Shown here one piece after another: positions 43,070 through 51,258 of a stretch of DNA of 64,000 nt. Where the stretch lies: contig CAWFTJ010000001.1 in assembly GCA_963818685.1 (NCBI GenBank), forward strand, positions 682,001 to 746,000, written 5' to 3'. The stretch comes from CAJCJE01 sp963818685 (lineage in GTDB: Bacteria > Actinomycetota > Actinomycetes > Mycobacteriales > Pseudonocardiaceae). The position numbers were made by a program, and so were the translations under genes. The notes beneath the pieces are model-generated. The model was given only the letters and a program-made list of their open reading frames with translations, ran no database searches and was not told the origin of the DNA. Position 1 is the stretch's first letter. Each line of letters begins with the position of its first letter.

Positions 43070-44230
43070 TCAGACGAGCGCCGCGAGTCGGCCCTTGTCG
43101 AAGGGTAGTTCGGACCCATCGACCGCGCCGCAACGCAGGGCGCGCAGCAGGAACGCGGCCAGCATGCGAGCGGTCGCCGGTTCGTCGGCGACGGTGCCGG
43201 AGCGGTGCTCCAGATAGTCGGTCAGGCGGGCGCGAGTGGCGGGCAGGCCCTCTCGGTAGAAGCGGTAGACCGTGGCGTAGCGGGACACCAACTGGTTGGG
43301 GTGCAGGTCCCAGCCCTGGTAGAAGCCATGGTCGAGGGAGCGGCGGACCAGTTCGGCATGGGTGCGCCAGCCGGCCAGGATGCTCTCCCGGTCGCCGGTC
43401 GGGAGGATGTTCGTCGAGCCGTCGGAGCACCAGACGCCGGTCCCGGCCGCGCTGACCTGCATGACATGCCTTGCGAAGTCGCAGGCGTCGTGCGCGAGGT
43501 GCTGGCTGGCGCTGGGCAGGCCGAGCCCCGCCGTGTAGTCGTACGTGCCGAAGTGCAGGCCACGCACCCGCCCCTGGCCGGCCGCGATGAAGCCGGGCAG
43601 GGCGAAGCGACCCGCACTGTCCACAATGGCCTGCGGCGTTTCCACCTGGATCTCGAAGACCAGCGTGCCGGTGGCCAGGCCCAGCTCGCTCTCCAGGTGT
43701 TCGAGCAGCTTGACGAAGACCTCGACCTGGCGCACATCGGTGACCTTGGGAAACGTGATCAGCAGGCCGGCGGGGACACGGTCGGCGATGGCGGTCAGGA
43801 ACAGGTCGAGGGTGCGGATGGAGCGCCTACGCAGAGCCGACGTGTCGAACGATTTAACGCGCAGGCCGACATATGGGGTTTCCGGGAGGGCCTGCGCGGC
43901 GCGCAGCGCGTCCGCGTCCTCGGTGTCGTCGTCGCGGGTGCCGTAGCCGTCCTCGAAGTCGATGCGGAGGTCTTCGATGGGTTGGGTGGCGAGTTTGCGT
44001 TCGACCCGCTCGCGGATCGGGTCGCTCAGGTCGATGGGGTTGGCCAGGAGGGTGGCGAGGGCCGCGTCTCCCCACTGGGTGACGATGTCGGGGCGGAACT
44101 GGTCGGCCGGGACGTAGCAGGTGTGTACCGGCTGGTTGGTGAGCCGGTCGCCGGGATAGCGGCGGGATCTTTCCTCGTCCGCTTCGGACAGTGCGGTGAC
44201 GAACTTGTCGATCTCCTCGGCGGTGAGCAC
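43070..44230 (-). CDS. DUF6986 / HpcH-HpaI aldolase-like protein
   Basis: Protein of 386 residues related to CitE/HpcH-type aldolases: RIDFEDGYGTRDDDTEDADA (acidic metal-binding region), PYVGLRVKSFD, TLVFEIQVETPQAIVDSAG with the conserved Glu, and LHFGTYDYTAGLG. It lies next to malate synthase in actinobacterial glyoxylate clusters and starts (GTG) one base after the aceB stop, so it is co-transcribed. It may act on a malyl- or citramalyl-type C4/C5 acid or assist glyoxylate use; the activity has not been read from sequence. Confidence 0.8.
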   Translation of the reverse strand: MLTAEEIDKFVTALSEADEERSRRYPGDRLTNQPVHTCYVPADQFRPDIVTQWGDAALATLLANPIDLSDPIRERVERKLATQPIEDLRIDFEDGYGTRDDDTEDADALRAAQALPETPYVGLRVKSFDTSALRRRSIRTLDLFLTAIADRVPAGLLITFPKVTDVRQVEVFVKLLEHLESELGLATGTLVFEIQVETPQAIVDSAGRFALPGFIAAGQGRVRGLHFGTYDYTAGLGLPSASQHLAHDACDFARHVMQVSAAGTGVWCSDGSTNILPTGDRESILAGWRTHAELVRRSLDHGFYQGWDLHPNQLVSRYATVYRFYREGLPATRARLTDYLEHRSGTVADEPATARMLAAFLLRALRCGAVDGSELPFDKGRLAALV

Positions 44231-44231
44231 G

Positions 44232-45809
44232 TCAGTCGATGAGTTCGTAGGCGGGGAGGGTGAGGAAGTCGACGAACTGGTCGTCGAGGGCCACCGACTC
44301 GAACAGCTCGCAGGCTTCGTCGAGGCGGTTGGCGCCTTCCTGGCCCAGGGTCGCCTTGGTCTGCGCGAGGACGTCGCGGACCAGGGCGGCGGTCACCTGC
44401 TGGCCGTTGCTCAGCCGGACGTCGTTGTGGACCCACTGCCACAGCTGCGACCGGGAGATCTCCGCGGTCGCCGCGTCTTCCATGAGGTTGTGGATGGCGG
44501 CGGCGCCGTTGCCGTTCAGCCAGGAGACCAGGTAGCGGACGCCCACGTCGACCGCGCTGCGCAGGCCCTCCTCGGTAGCCTCGCCTGGAGTGCTGGCGAC
44601 GTCGAGGAGTTGGTCGGCGGTGACCGACACGTCGGTGCGGAGCTTGGCCAACTGGTTGGGCTTGTCGCCGAGAACGCCGTCGAAGACCTCGCGACAGACC
44701 GGAACCAGGTCCGGGTGGGCGACCCAGGAACCGTCGAAGCCGTCGCCCGCCTCGCGCTGCTTGTCGGCGCGGACCTTCGCCAGCGCCTGCTCGGTGACTT
44801 CCGGATCTCGGCGGTTCGGGATGAACGCGGCCATGCCGCCCATGGCGAACGCGCCACGCTGATGACACGTGCTGACCAGCAGTTCGGTGTAGGCGCGCAT
44901 GAACGGCGCGGTCATGCCGACCGAGTTGCGATCGGGCAGGACGAACTTCTCGCCGGCGTCGCGGAACTTCTTGATGACACTGAACAGGTAGTCCCAGCGG
45001 CCGGCGTTCAGGCCCGAGATGTGGTCGCGGAGTTCGTAGAGGATCTCCTGCATCTCGAACGCGGCCGGAATGGTTTCGATCAGGACTGTCGCACGAATTG
45101 TACCTACTGGTATGTCCAGAGCCTGCTGCGCGACGATGAAGACGTCGTTCCAAAGCCGGGCTTCCAGGTGGCTCTCCATCTTGGGCAGATAGAAGTACGG
45201 GCCGCTGCCACGCGCGACCAGCGCGCGGGCGTTGTGGAAGAAGTACAGGCCGAAGTCGACGAGGCCGCCGACCATGGGTTCGCCGTCGAGGAGGAGGTGA
45301 CGTTCGTTGAGGTGCCAGCCGCGCGGCCGGGGCATGAGTACGGCCGGCTTGCCGCCTTCTTTCAACTCGTAGCGCTTGCCCTCCGGTGAGGTGTACGCGA
45401 TGCTGCCGTGCACGGCGTCGACCAGGTTGACCTGGCCGGAGATGACGTTGTGCCAGTGCGGCGTGTTCGCGTCCTCGAAATCGGCCAGCCAGACGTTGGC
45501 GCCGGAGTTGAGCGCGTTGATGGCCATCTTGCGCTCGGTCGGCCCGGTGATCTCGACCCGGCGATCGCGCAGGTCGGCGGGTGCTTCGGCAACGCGCCAG
45601 TCGCCGTCGCGGATGTCGCGGGTCTCGGGAAGGAAGTCGAGCCTGCCGGTCTCGGCGATGCGTTCACGGCGAGCCGCGCGGGCGGCAAGCAGCTCGTTGC
45701 GCCGGGCGGCGAACCGGCGGTGCAGGTCCCCGAGGAACTCGACGGCCGAGGGGGTGAGGATTTCGTCTCCTCGTTCGACCGGGTTGCCGTGCACGGTGAC
45801 CTGGGACAT
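44232..45809 (-). CDS. aceB: malate synthase A
   Basis: Condenses glyoxylate with acetyl-CoA to malate, 525 residues. Family motifs: ANVWLADFEDANTPHWHNVI (catalytic Glu/Asp), MPRPRGWHLNERHLLLDGEP with the catalytic Arg, TVLIETIPAAFEMQEILYEL, and GMAAFIPNRRDP. A terminal Asp-Gly-like loop and LWQWVHNDVRLSNG close the barrel. Here it is the second exit for glyoxylate besides the Gcl route, and isocitrate lyase is absent from the window, so its role is purine/allantoin-derived glyoxylate. Divergent from the IclR gene across a YGGAR-N6-YTTCCR box. Confidence 0.96.
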   Translation of the reverse strand: MSQVTVHGNPVERGDEILTPSAVEFLGDLHRRFAARRNELLAARAARRERIAETGRLDFLPETRDIRDGDWRVAEAPADLRDRRVEITGPTERKMAINALNSGANVWLADFEDANTPHWHNVISGQVNLVDAVHGSIAYTSPEGKRYELKEGGKPAVLMPRPRGWHLNERHLLLDGEPMVGGLVDFGLYFFHNARALVARGSGPYFYLPKMESHLEARLWNDVFIVAQQALDIPVGTIRATVLIETIPAAFEMQEILYELRDHISGLNAGRWDYLFSVIKKFRDAGEKFVLPDRNSVGMTAPFMRAYTELLVSTCHQRGAFAMGGMAAFIPNRRDPEVTEQALAKVRADKQREAGDGFDGSWVAHPDLVPVCREVFDGVLGDKPNQLAKLRTDVSVTADQLLDVASTPGEATEEGLRSAVDVGVRYLVSWLNGNGAAAIHNLMEDAATAEISRSQLWQWVHNDVRLSNGQQVTAALVRDVLAQTKATLGQEGANRLDEACELFESVALDDQFVDFLTLPAYELID

Positions 45810-45846
45810 GTGGCATCCACCCCATTATCCGGTACTTTTCCTTATC

Positions 45847-46632
45847 GTGGAGGTTAACTTCCAAAATCAACCACCGGCAACCCCGGCCGGTCGGTCCAGC
45901 GGCGGCGTGCAGTCGGTCGAGCGCACGTTCGAGCTGCTGGAACTGCTCGCCGACGCCGGGGGCGAGGTGGCGCTCTCGCAGCTGGCTGAATCGTCCGGAC
46001 TGCCGCTGCCGACCATCCACCGCATCATGCGCACGCTGCTGGCCGGTGGCTACGTGCGCCAGCAACCCTCCCGCCGGTACAGCCTCGGCCCGAAACTCAT
46101 CCGGCTCGGCGAGACGGCGGGACGATCGCTGGGCGCGTGGGCTCGGCCCTATCTCGCGTCGATCACCGAAGCGGTCGGCGAGACGTCCAATATGGCCATT
46201 TTGGACGGTGCCAAGGTCGTGTACGTGGCTCAGGTGCCCTCGCCTCATGCGATGCGCATGTTCACCGAGGTCGGCCGGCAGGTCGACGTGCACTGCACTG
46301 CGGTCGGCAAGGCGATGCTGGCCGAGTGGCCGGTCGAGCAGGTCGACCAGTTGCTGTCCAGGGCCGGCATGCCGGCGAAGACCGAGCGAACGATCACCGA
46401 CCTGGCCACGTTCCGCGCGGAGCTGACGACCGTGCGCCAACAGGGTTACGCGGTCGACGACGGCGAGCAGGAAATCGGCGTGCACTGCATCGCGGTCGCC
46501 GTGCCGCGCTCGTCTGCGGCGATCTCGATCAGCGGGCCGCAGACCCGGATGTCGCTGATCTCGCTGGACGAAGTGGTGCCGCTGCTGCGGGACACGGCCG
46601 CGAAGCTGGCCGGCGAACTGGCTAACGCCTGA
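45847..46632 (+). CDS. IclR-family regulator of the glyoxylate/allantoin genes
   Basis: Regulator of 261 residues: N-terminal winged helix (SVERTFELLELLADAGGEVA, then SQLAESSGLPLPTIHRIMRT) and a C-terminal effector domain with VDVHCTAVGKAMLAEWP and GEQEIGVHCIAVAVPRS. AllR and IclR of this family respond to glyoxylate or allantoin-derived ligands. Position next to aceB and the shared boxes suggest it controls aceB and hyi/uraD. The GTG at 45847 has no ribosome site and TACTTT 8 bases upstream, so the mRNA is probably leaderless; the operator covers the start, implying autoregulation. Its 3' end overlaps the convergent oxidoreductase gene by 11 bp. Confidence 0.9.
   Translation: MEVNFQNQPPATPAGRSSGGVQSVERTFELLELLADAGGEVALSQLAESSGLPLPTIHRIMRTLLAGGYVRQQPSRRYSLGPKLIRLGETAGRSLGAWARPYLASITEAVGETSNMAILDGAKVVYVAQVPSPHAMRMFTEVGRQVDVHCTAVGKAMLAEWPVEQVDQLLSRAGMPAKTERTITDLATFRAELTTVRQQGYAVDDGEQEIGVHCIAVAVPRSSAAISISGPQTRMSLISLDEVVPLLRDTAAKLAGELANA
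45848..45863. promoter_or_regulatory. IclR-type operator at aceB/iclR
   Basis: TGGAG-GTTAAC-TTCCA, third copy of the box. It begins one base into the iclR start codon and lies upstream of GGATAAT (minus strand, about 45824-45830), a possible -10 for aceB. Binding here could block iclR itself and aceB at once. Confidence 0.6.
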
Positions 46633-47617
46633 CCTCTGCCACCAGGACCGGGCGGTGTTCGCGGCGGGAGAGTTCGCACGCCTCCGCGACGTAGAACGCC
46701 TCCAGCGCGTCGCTGACCGTGCACGGGCTGGCGATCTCGCCCTTGACCACCTGGGTGAACGCGTGCAGCTCGTTCTCGTACGCGGTGCGGAACCGTTCGA
46801 CGAACGTGGGGTGCGCTGGGCCGGTCGGCCAGGTGATGCCGGCTTCGGCCGAGCGCAGCGGCAGCTGCTGGTCGAGGCCGACCGAGATGCTGTCGGCCGA
46901 ACCCAGCAGTTCCATCCGCACGTCGTAGCCTGCCGCGTTGTACCGGGTGCCGGACACGAGCGCGATGCTGTCGTCGTCGAGGGTGAGCACCGAACCCATG
47001 GTGTCCACGTCGCCTGATTCGCGGAAGAAACCGGCGCCACGGTTGGTGCCGATCGCGTAGACCTCGACGACCTCGCGGCCGGTGATCCAGCGGAGGATGT
47101 CGAAGTCGTGCACGCTGCAATCGCGGAAGAATCCGCCGGAGGTCTTGATGTACTCGGCGGGCGGCGGGGCCGGGTCGTAGGTGTTGGCGCGGATCGTGTG
47201 CAGCCAGCCGAGCGCGCCGGAGGCGAGCAGTGCCCGAGCGTTCGTGTAGCCGGCGTCGAAGCGGCGCTGGAAGCCGATCTGCACTGGTGCGTCGCCGATG
47301 GAGTTGAGCACGGCGAGGGTGCCGTCGATGCCGGGGGCGACCGGCTTCTCGCAGAACACCGGGATTCCCGCTGCGACGCCTCGGCCGATGAGTTCCTGGT
47401 GGGCGCCGGTGGCCGCGGCGATCACGACGCCGTCGAGGTCGGCGGCGAACAGCGCGTCGATGCTGGGCACGAACTCGACGCCGAGCTTGCTCGCGGCGGC
47501 TTCGGCTCGGGCCGCGTCGATGTCCGCGATCACCACGGAATCGACGGCGTCCAGCCGGTTGAGCGTGTCGGCGTGAAACGCACCGATCCGGCCGGTACCG
47601 GCCAGTCCAATCCGCAT
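46622..47617 (-). CDS. iolG: inositol 2-dehydrogenase-like oxidoreductase (Gfo/Idh/MocA)
   Basis: NAD-dependent sugar/cyclitol dehydrogenase, 331 residues. Rossmann loop GLAGTGRIGAFHADTL at residues 4-19, the catalytic Lys in VFCEKPVAPG (about 94), and the His/Asp pair in GGFFRDCSVHDFDILRWITG (about 165-184), all typical of IolG. Given the IolE, IolC, IolB and IolD genes next to it, myo-inositol (or a stereoisomer) to inosose is the likely reaction. The ATG at 47617 begins directly at the Rossmann motif. It lies 22 bp after the GntR gene on the same strand and overlaps iclR tail-to-tail by 11 bp. Confidence 0.88.
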   Translation of the reverse strand: MRIGLAGTGRIGAFHADTLNRLDAVDSVVIADIDAARAEAAASKLGVEFVPSIDALFAADLDGVVIAAATGAHQELIGRGVAAGIPVFCEKPVAPGIDGTLAVLNSIGDAPVQIGFQRRFDAGYTNARALLASGALGWLHTIRANTYDPAPPPAEYIKTSGGFFRDCSVHDFDILRWITGREVVEVYAIGTNRGAGFFRESGDVDTMGSVLTLDDDSIALVSGTRYNAAGYDVRMELLGSADSISVGLDQQLPLRSAEAGITWPTGPAHPTFVERFRTAYENELHAFTQVVKGEIASPCTVSDALEAFYVAEACELSRREHRPVLVAEVRR

Positions 47618-47639
47618 GTTCGGTTTCCTTCCGGGAAGG

Positions 47640-48383
47640 TCAGTTGGAGCCGAGAACGAACTCGAAGGAGTACACCGAGGCCCGGTAGATGTGGTCGCCG
47701 TATTCGACGGCGCGGCCGGTTTCGTCGTAGGCCGTGCGCGACATGGTGAGTAGTGAGGCGCCGCGCGATTCCTGGAGCATCCGCGCTTCGGCGGCGCTCG
47801 CACTGCGGGCACCGATCACCTGGGACGCGAGGTGCAGGCGAATGCCGGCGGCGCGCATCAGCTGGTACAGGCCGGTTTGTTCGAGGAGTTCGGCGGTGAC
47901 GGTGAGCAGGCCGGCCGGGAGGTAGTTGCGTAGCAGGGCGAGGGGTTCGCCGTCGGCGTAGCGCAGTCGTTCAAGGCGGAGCACCGGATCGCCTTCGGGG
48001 ATGCCGAGTTGGTGGGCGACCTTGTCGGTGGCTGGTTCGGAATCGAGTTGCAGGATCTCGGTCCTTGGTTCGCGGCCTTCGCTGGCGAGGTCCTCGTACA
48101 GGCTGGTCAGCTGGATACCTCGGCGCACGGCGCGGTGCACGACCTGGGTGCCGACGCCGCGCTTGCGTACGAGCAGGCCCTTGTCGACCAGGTACTGGAT
48201 GGCCCTGCGCATGGTCGGTCGGGACAGGCCGAGGCTTTCGGCGAGCGCGATCTCGTTGTCCAGCCGCGCGCCCGCGGCCAGTTCGCCCGATTCGATGGCC
48301 TTTTCCAGGACCTGTGCGACCTGGTAGTAGAGCGGAACGGGGCTGTTCCGGTCGATCGGGATCGACGTGGGCGAGAACGTCAT
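47640..48383 (-). CDS. GntR-family (HutC/UTRA) regulator of the inositol genes
   Basis: Regulator of 247 residues with a GntR winged helix (YYQVAQVLEKAIESGELAAG, then SLGLSRPTMRRAIQYLVDKG) and a UTRA effector domain ending YGDHIYRASVYSFEFVLGSN. UTRA domains bind sugars or their phosphates, so an inositol intermediate is likely. The ATG at 48383 has TACGGT 7 bases upstream and no ribosome site (leaderless); a GTG at 48392 is also in frame. Divergent from the iol operon across a short region with an operator-like palindrome. Confidence 0.9.
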   Translation of the reverse strand: MTFSPTSIPIDRNSPVPLYYQVAQVLEKAIESGELAAGARLDNEIALAESLGLSRPTMRRAIQYLVDKGLLVRKRGVGTQVVHRAVRRGIQLTSLYEDLASEGREPRTEILQLDSEPATDKVAHQLGIPEGDPVLRLERLRYADGEPLALLRNYLPAGLLTVTAELLEQTGLYQLMRAAGIRLHLASQVIGARSASAAEARMLQESRGASLLTMSRTAYDETGRAVEYGDHIYRASVYSFEFVLGSN

Positions 48384-48427
48384 GAGCGGCACCGTACCGC
48401 AGCATCAAGGTCAACAGAACAAGAGGA

Positions 48428-48440
48428 TGACAGTATGTCA
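48428..48440. promoter_or_regulatory. palindromic operator, probably for the GntR regulator
   Basis: TGACA-GTA-TGTCA, a perfect 13-bp palindrome 10 bp upstream of the iol operon -35 box and 45 bp from the gntR start. Confidence 0.6.
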
Positions 48441-48450
48441 GGACAAACCG

Positions 48451-48479
48451 TTGACATCGGATTCACCGGTTCGTATAAC
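48451..48479 (+). promoter_or_regulatory. consensus promoter of the iol operon
   Basis: TTGACA (48451-48456), 17-base spacer, TATAAC (48474-48479). This is the best housekeeping-sigma promoter in the window. The operon start codon is 42 bp downstream with AGGAGG before it. Confidence 0.8.
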
Positions 48480-48521
48480 TGACGCAACGCGCCGGCCGTT
48501 ACGCTAGGAGGCTTTGCCGCG

Positions 48522-49397
48522 ATGTCGCTTGATGGTCGTCTTGCTGGTGCACCGATCTCCTGGGGCGTGTGCGAGGTGCCCGGCTGGGGCCATCAGCTGT
48601 CCCCGGATCGGGTGCTCGGCGAGATGCGCGAGGTCGGACTGGTCGCCACCGAGTTCGGGCCGGACGGGTTCCTGCCGGACGCCCCGCAGGAGAAGGTCGA
48701 CCTGCTCGCCGGCTACGGACTGCGCGCGGTCGGCGGGTTCGTGCCGGTGGTGCTGCACGATCCGGCGCGCGACGCCCTGCTCGGCCTGGACGCGGTGCTG
48801 GCCAACTTCGTGACAGCGGGCGCGGACACTCTGGTACTCGCCGCGGACACCGGCCTGACCGGCTATGACGACCGGGTCGAACTCGACGAGCGGCAGTGGC
48901 GGACGCTGCTGGACAACCTGGACCGGATCGCGGACGCCGCGCGCGAGCACGGCATCACGGCCACTCTGCATCCGCACGTCGGCACGATCATCGAGAAGGA
49001 GCCCGAGGTCGCGCGGGTGCTGGAGTCATCGCGGATCCCGTTGTGCCTGGACACCGGGCACCTGCTGATCGGCGGCAGCGACCCGGCGCGACTGGCCCGC
49101 GAGGTGCCGGACCGGATCGCGCACACGCATCTCAAGGACGTCGACGCCGACCTGGCCCGTAGCGTCCAAACCGGACAGATGTCGTACACGGAGGCCGTGA
49201 AAGCCGGGATCTATCGGCCGCTTGGCTCGGGCGACGTGGACATCGCCGGGATCGTGTCGTCGTTGGAGGGCGCGCACTACACCGGCTGGTACGTGCTGGA
49301 GCAGGACACCGTGCTCGACGCGGAGCCGCCCGATGGCGGCGGGCCGATCGAGGACGTGCTGGCGAGCCTCGCCTATGTCGCGGAGCTGGCCGGGTGA
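48522..49397 (+). CDS. iolE: IolE-like sugar isomerase/dehydratase (inosose dehydratase family)
   Basis: TIM-barrel protein of 291 residues from the AP endonuclease-2/xylose-isomerase fold. Its start RLAGAPISWGVCEVPGWGHQ is nearly diagnostic for IolE-type inosose dehydratases; metal ligands appear in TLHPHVGTIIE, LCLDTGHLLIGG and IAHTHLKDVDADL. Predicted to dehydrate 2-keto-myo-inositol to the diketone used by IolD. First gene of the iol operon (ATG with AGGAGG). Its stop overlaps the iolC GTG (GTGA). Confidence 0.87.
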   Translation: MSLDGRLAGAPISWGVCEVPGWGHQLSPDRVLGEMREVGLVATEFGPDGFLPDAPQEKVDLLAGYGLRAVGGFVPVVLHDPARDALLGLDAVLANFVTAGADTLVLAADTGLTGYDDRVELDERQWRTLLDNLDRIADAAREHGITATLHPHVGTIIEKEPEVARVLESSRIPLCLDTGHLLIGGSDPARLAREVPDRIAHTHLKDVDADLARSVQTGQMSYTEAVKAGIYRPLGSGDVDIAGIVSSLEGAHYTGWYVLEQDTVLDAEPPDGGGPIEDVLASLAYVAELAG

Positions 49398-50344
49398 CCG
49401 CGTTCGACGTACTGACGATCGGGCGGATCGGCGTTGACGTCTATCCGTTGCAGACCGGCGTTTCGCTGCGCGAGGTGACCACGTTCGGCAAGTACCTCGG
49501 CGGCAGCGCGACCAACGTCGCGGTCGCGGCGGCGCGGCACGGCAGGCGCAGCGCGGTGATCACCAGGACCGGCGCCGACCCGTTCGGCGAGTTCCTGCAC
49601 GACGCGTTGCGCGGCTTCGGCGTGGACGACCGGTACGTGAGCGCGGTGCCGCACCTGCCGACGCCGGTGACGTTCTGCGAGATCTTCCCGCCGGACCACT
49701 TCCCCATCTACTTCTACCGCCAACCCAAGGCACCCGACCTGGAGATCAACACCGACGAGTTGGACATGGACGCGATCCGCTCCGCGCGCGTGTTCTGGGT
49801 GACCGGGACCGGACTGTCCCAGGAGCCGAGCCGAGCCGCCACGCTGGCCGCGCTGCGCGAGCGCGGCAATGCCGTCATCACCGTGCTCGACCTCGACTAC
49901 CGGCAGCTGTTCTGGTCCTCGCAGGAGGAGGCCGGGCGGTGGATGCGCGAGGCGTTGCCGCTGGTCAACGTCGCGGTGGGCAACATAGAGGAGTGCGCGA
50001 CGGCCATCGGCGAGACCGATCCGCACCGGGCCGCGGACGCGCTGCACGAACACGGCGTCGATCTGGCGATCGTGAAGCAGGGGCCGAGGGGTGTGCTGGC
50101 CAGCCGGTCGAGCGGCGAGCGGGTGGAGGTGCCGCCGGTGCCGGTCGAGGTGGTCAACGGGCTGGGCGCGGGCGACGCGTTCGGTGGCGCGCTGTGTCAC
50201 GGGCTGCTGGCCGACTGGAACCTGGAGCGGATCGCGCGGTTCTGCAACGCGGCGGGTGCGATCGTGGCGTCCCGACTGGCCTGCGCCGATGCCATGCCGG
50301 ACACGGCCGAGGTGTTGGAGCTGCTCGCGGTGACCGGCCAGTGA
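49394..50344 (+). CDS. iolC: 5-dehydro-2-deoxygluconokinase IolC (PfkB family)
   Basis: Phosphorylates 5-dehydro-2-deoxygluconate, 316 residues. N-terminal VLTIGRIGVDVYPLQTGVSL and FGKYLGGSATNVAVAAARHG are typical of IolC, as is the C-terminal VNGLGAGDAFGGALCHGL with the PfkB catalytic Asp. PIYFYRQPKAPDLEI in the middle is also an IolC feature. Overlaps genes on both sides (GTGA), so all three first genes are co-translated. Confidence 0.93.
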   Translation: MTAFDVLTIGRIGVDVYPLQTGVSLREVTTFGKYLGGSATNVAVAAARHGRRSAVITRTGADPFGEFLHDALRGFGVDDRYVSAVPHLPTPVTFCEIFPPDHFPIYFYRQPKAPDLEINTDELDMDAIRSARVFWVTGTGLSQEPSRAATLAALRERGNAVITVLDLDYRQLFWSSQEEAGRWMREALPLVNVAVGNIEECATAIGETDPHRAADALHEHGVDLAIVKQGPRGVLASRSSGERVEVPPVPVEVVNGLGAGDAFGGALCHGLLADWNLERIARFCNAAGAIVASRLACADAMPDTAEVLELLAVTGQ

Positions 50345-51231
50345 ACACTCGATCTCTGAAAGAAGGTGACCTGCGCAGGCTCATCCGGACCAGGGCGACC
50401 GAGCCTGCGGCCATCGCCGAGGCGGCGGCGAGGCGGCAGCGGCCGACCTCGCTGCTTGGCGAGCACGGCCGGTTGATGATGATCGCGGCCGATCATCCCG
50501 CGCGTGGCTCGCTCGGGGTCGGGGATCGGCCCTTCGCCATGGCCGACCGCGCGGATCTGCTGGACCGGCTGTGCCTCGCGCTGTCCCGGCCTGGCGTGAA
50601 CGGCGTGCTGGGCACGCCGGACATCATCGAGGATCTGCTGCTGCTCGGCGCGCTGGACGGGCTCGTCGTGTTCGGGTCGATGAACCGGGGCGGCATCGCG
50701 GGTTCGGTTTTCGAACTGGACGACCGGTTCACGGCGTACGACGCCAGGTCGCTCAGTGCCATGGGCGCGCAGGGCGGCAAGATGCTGCTGCGCATCGACC
50801 CGCACGACCCGGCCACGGTGTCCACTGTGGAGTCGTGTGGTCGCGCGGTGAGTTCGCTCGCGGACGCGGGGCTGTTCGCGATGATCGAGCCGTTCTGGTC
50901 GCGTCGCGGTGGCGGCAAGGTGACCAACGAGCTGACCGCGGCGGCGATGACGCGCGCGGTCACGGTGGCCGCTGGGGTCGGCAACACGTCGGCGTACACC
51001 TGGTTGAAGGTTCCGGTGGTACCGGACATGGCGCAGGTGATGGCCGCGACTACCCTCCCGGCGGTGATCCTCGGTGGCGAAGTCAGCGGCGACCCGGATG
51101 CGGCGTTCGAGGCGTGGCGTAGTGCGCTGGCCCTCCCCACCGTGCAGGGTCTGGTTGTCGGCAGGGCGCTGCTCTACCCGCCGGACGACGATGTGGCAGG
51201 CGCGGTCGACACCGCGGTCAGCCTGTTCTAG
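50341..51231 (+). CDS. Cgl0159-type (beta/alpha)8 aldolase-like protein
   Basis: Protein of 296 residues found in actinobacterial inositol clusters, where it takes the position of the IolJ aldolase. LLGEHGRLMMIAADHPARGS near the start, GVLGTPDIIEDLLLLGALDG, GGKMLLRIDP with a candidate Schiff-base Lys and YTWLKVPVV near the end fit a class I aldolase barrel. It probably splits 6-phospho-5-dehydro-2-deoxygluconate to malonate semialdehyde and DHAP; that is inference from context. GTG at 50341 overlaps the iolC stop (GTGA). Confidence 0.82.
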   Translation: MNTRSLKEGDLRRLIRTRATEPAAIAEAAARRQRPTSLLGEHGRLMMIAADHPARGSLGVGDRPFAMADRADLLDRLCLALSRPGVNGVLGTPDIIEDLLLLGALDGLVVFGSMNRGGIAGSVFELDDRFTAYDARSLSAMGAQGGKMLLRIDPHDPATVSTVESCGRAVSSLADAGLFAMIEPFWSRRGGGKVTNELTAAAMTRAVTVAAGVGNTSAYTWLKVPVVPDMAQVMAATTLPAVILGGEVSGDPDAAFEAWRSALALPTVQGLVVGRALLYPPDDDVAGAVDTAVSLF

Positions 51232-51258
51232 CAGTTTGGGCCCGAACCGGAGGACGAG

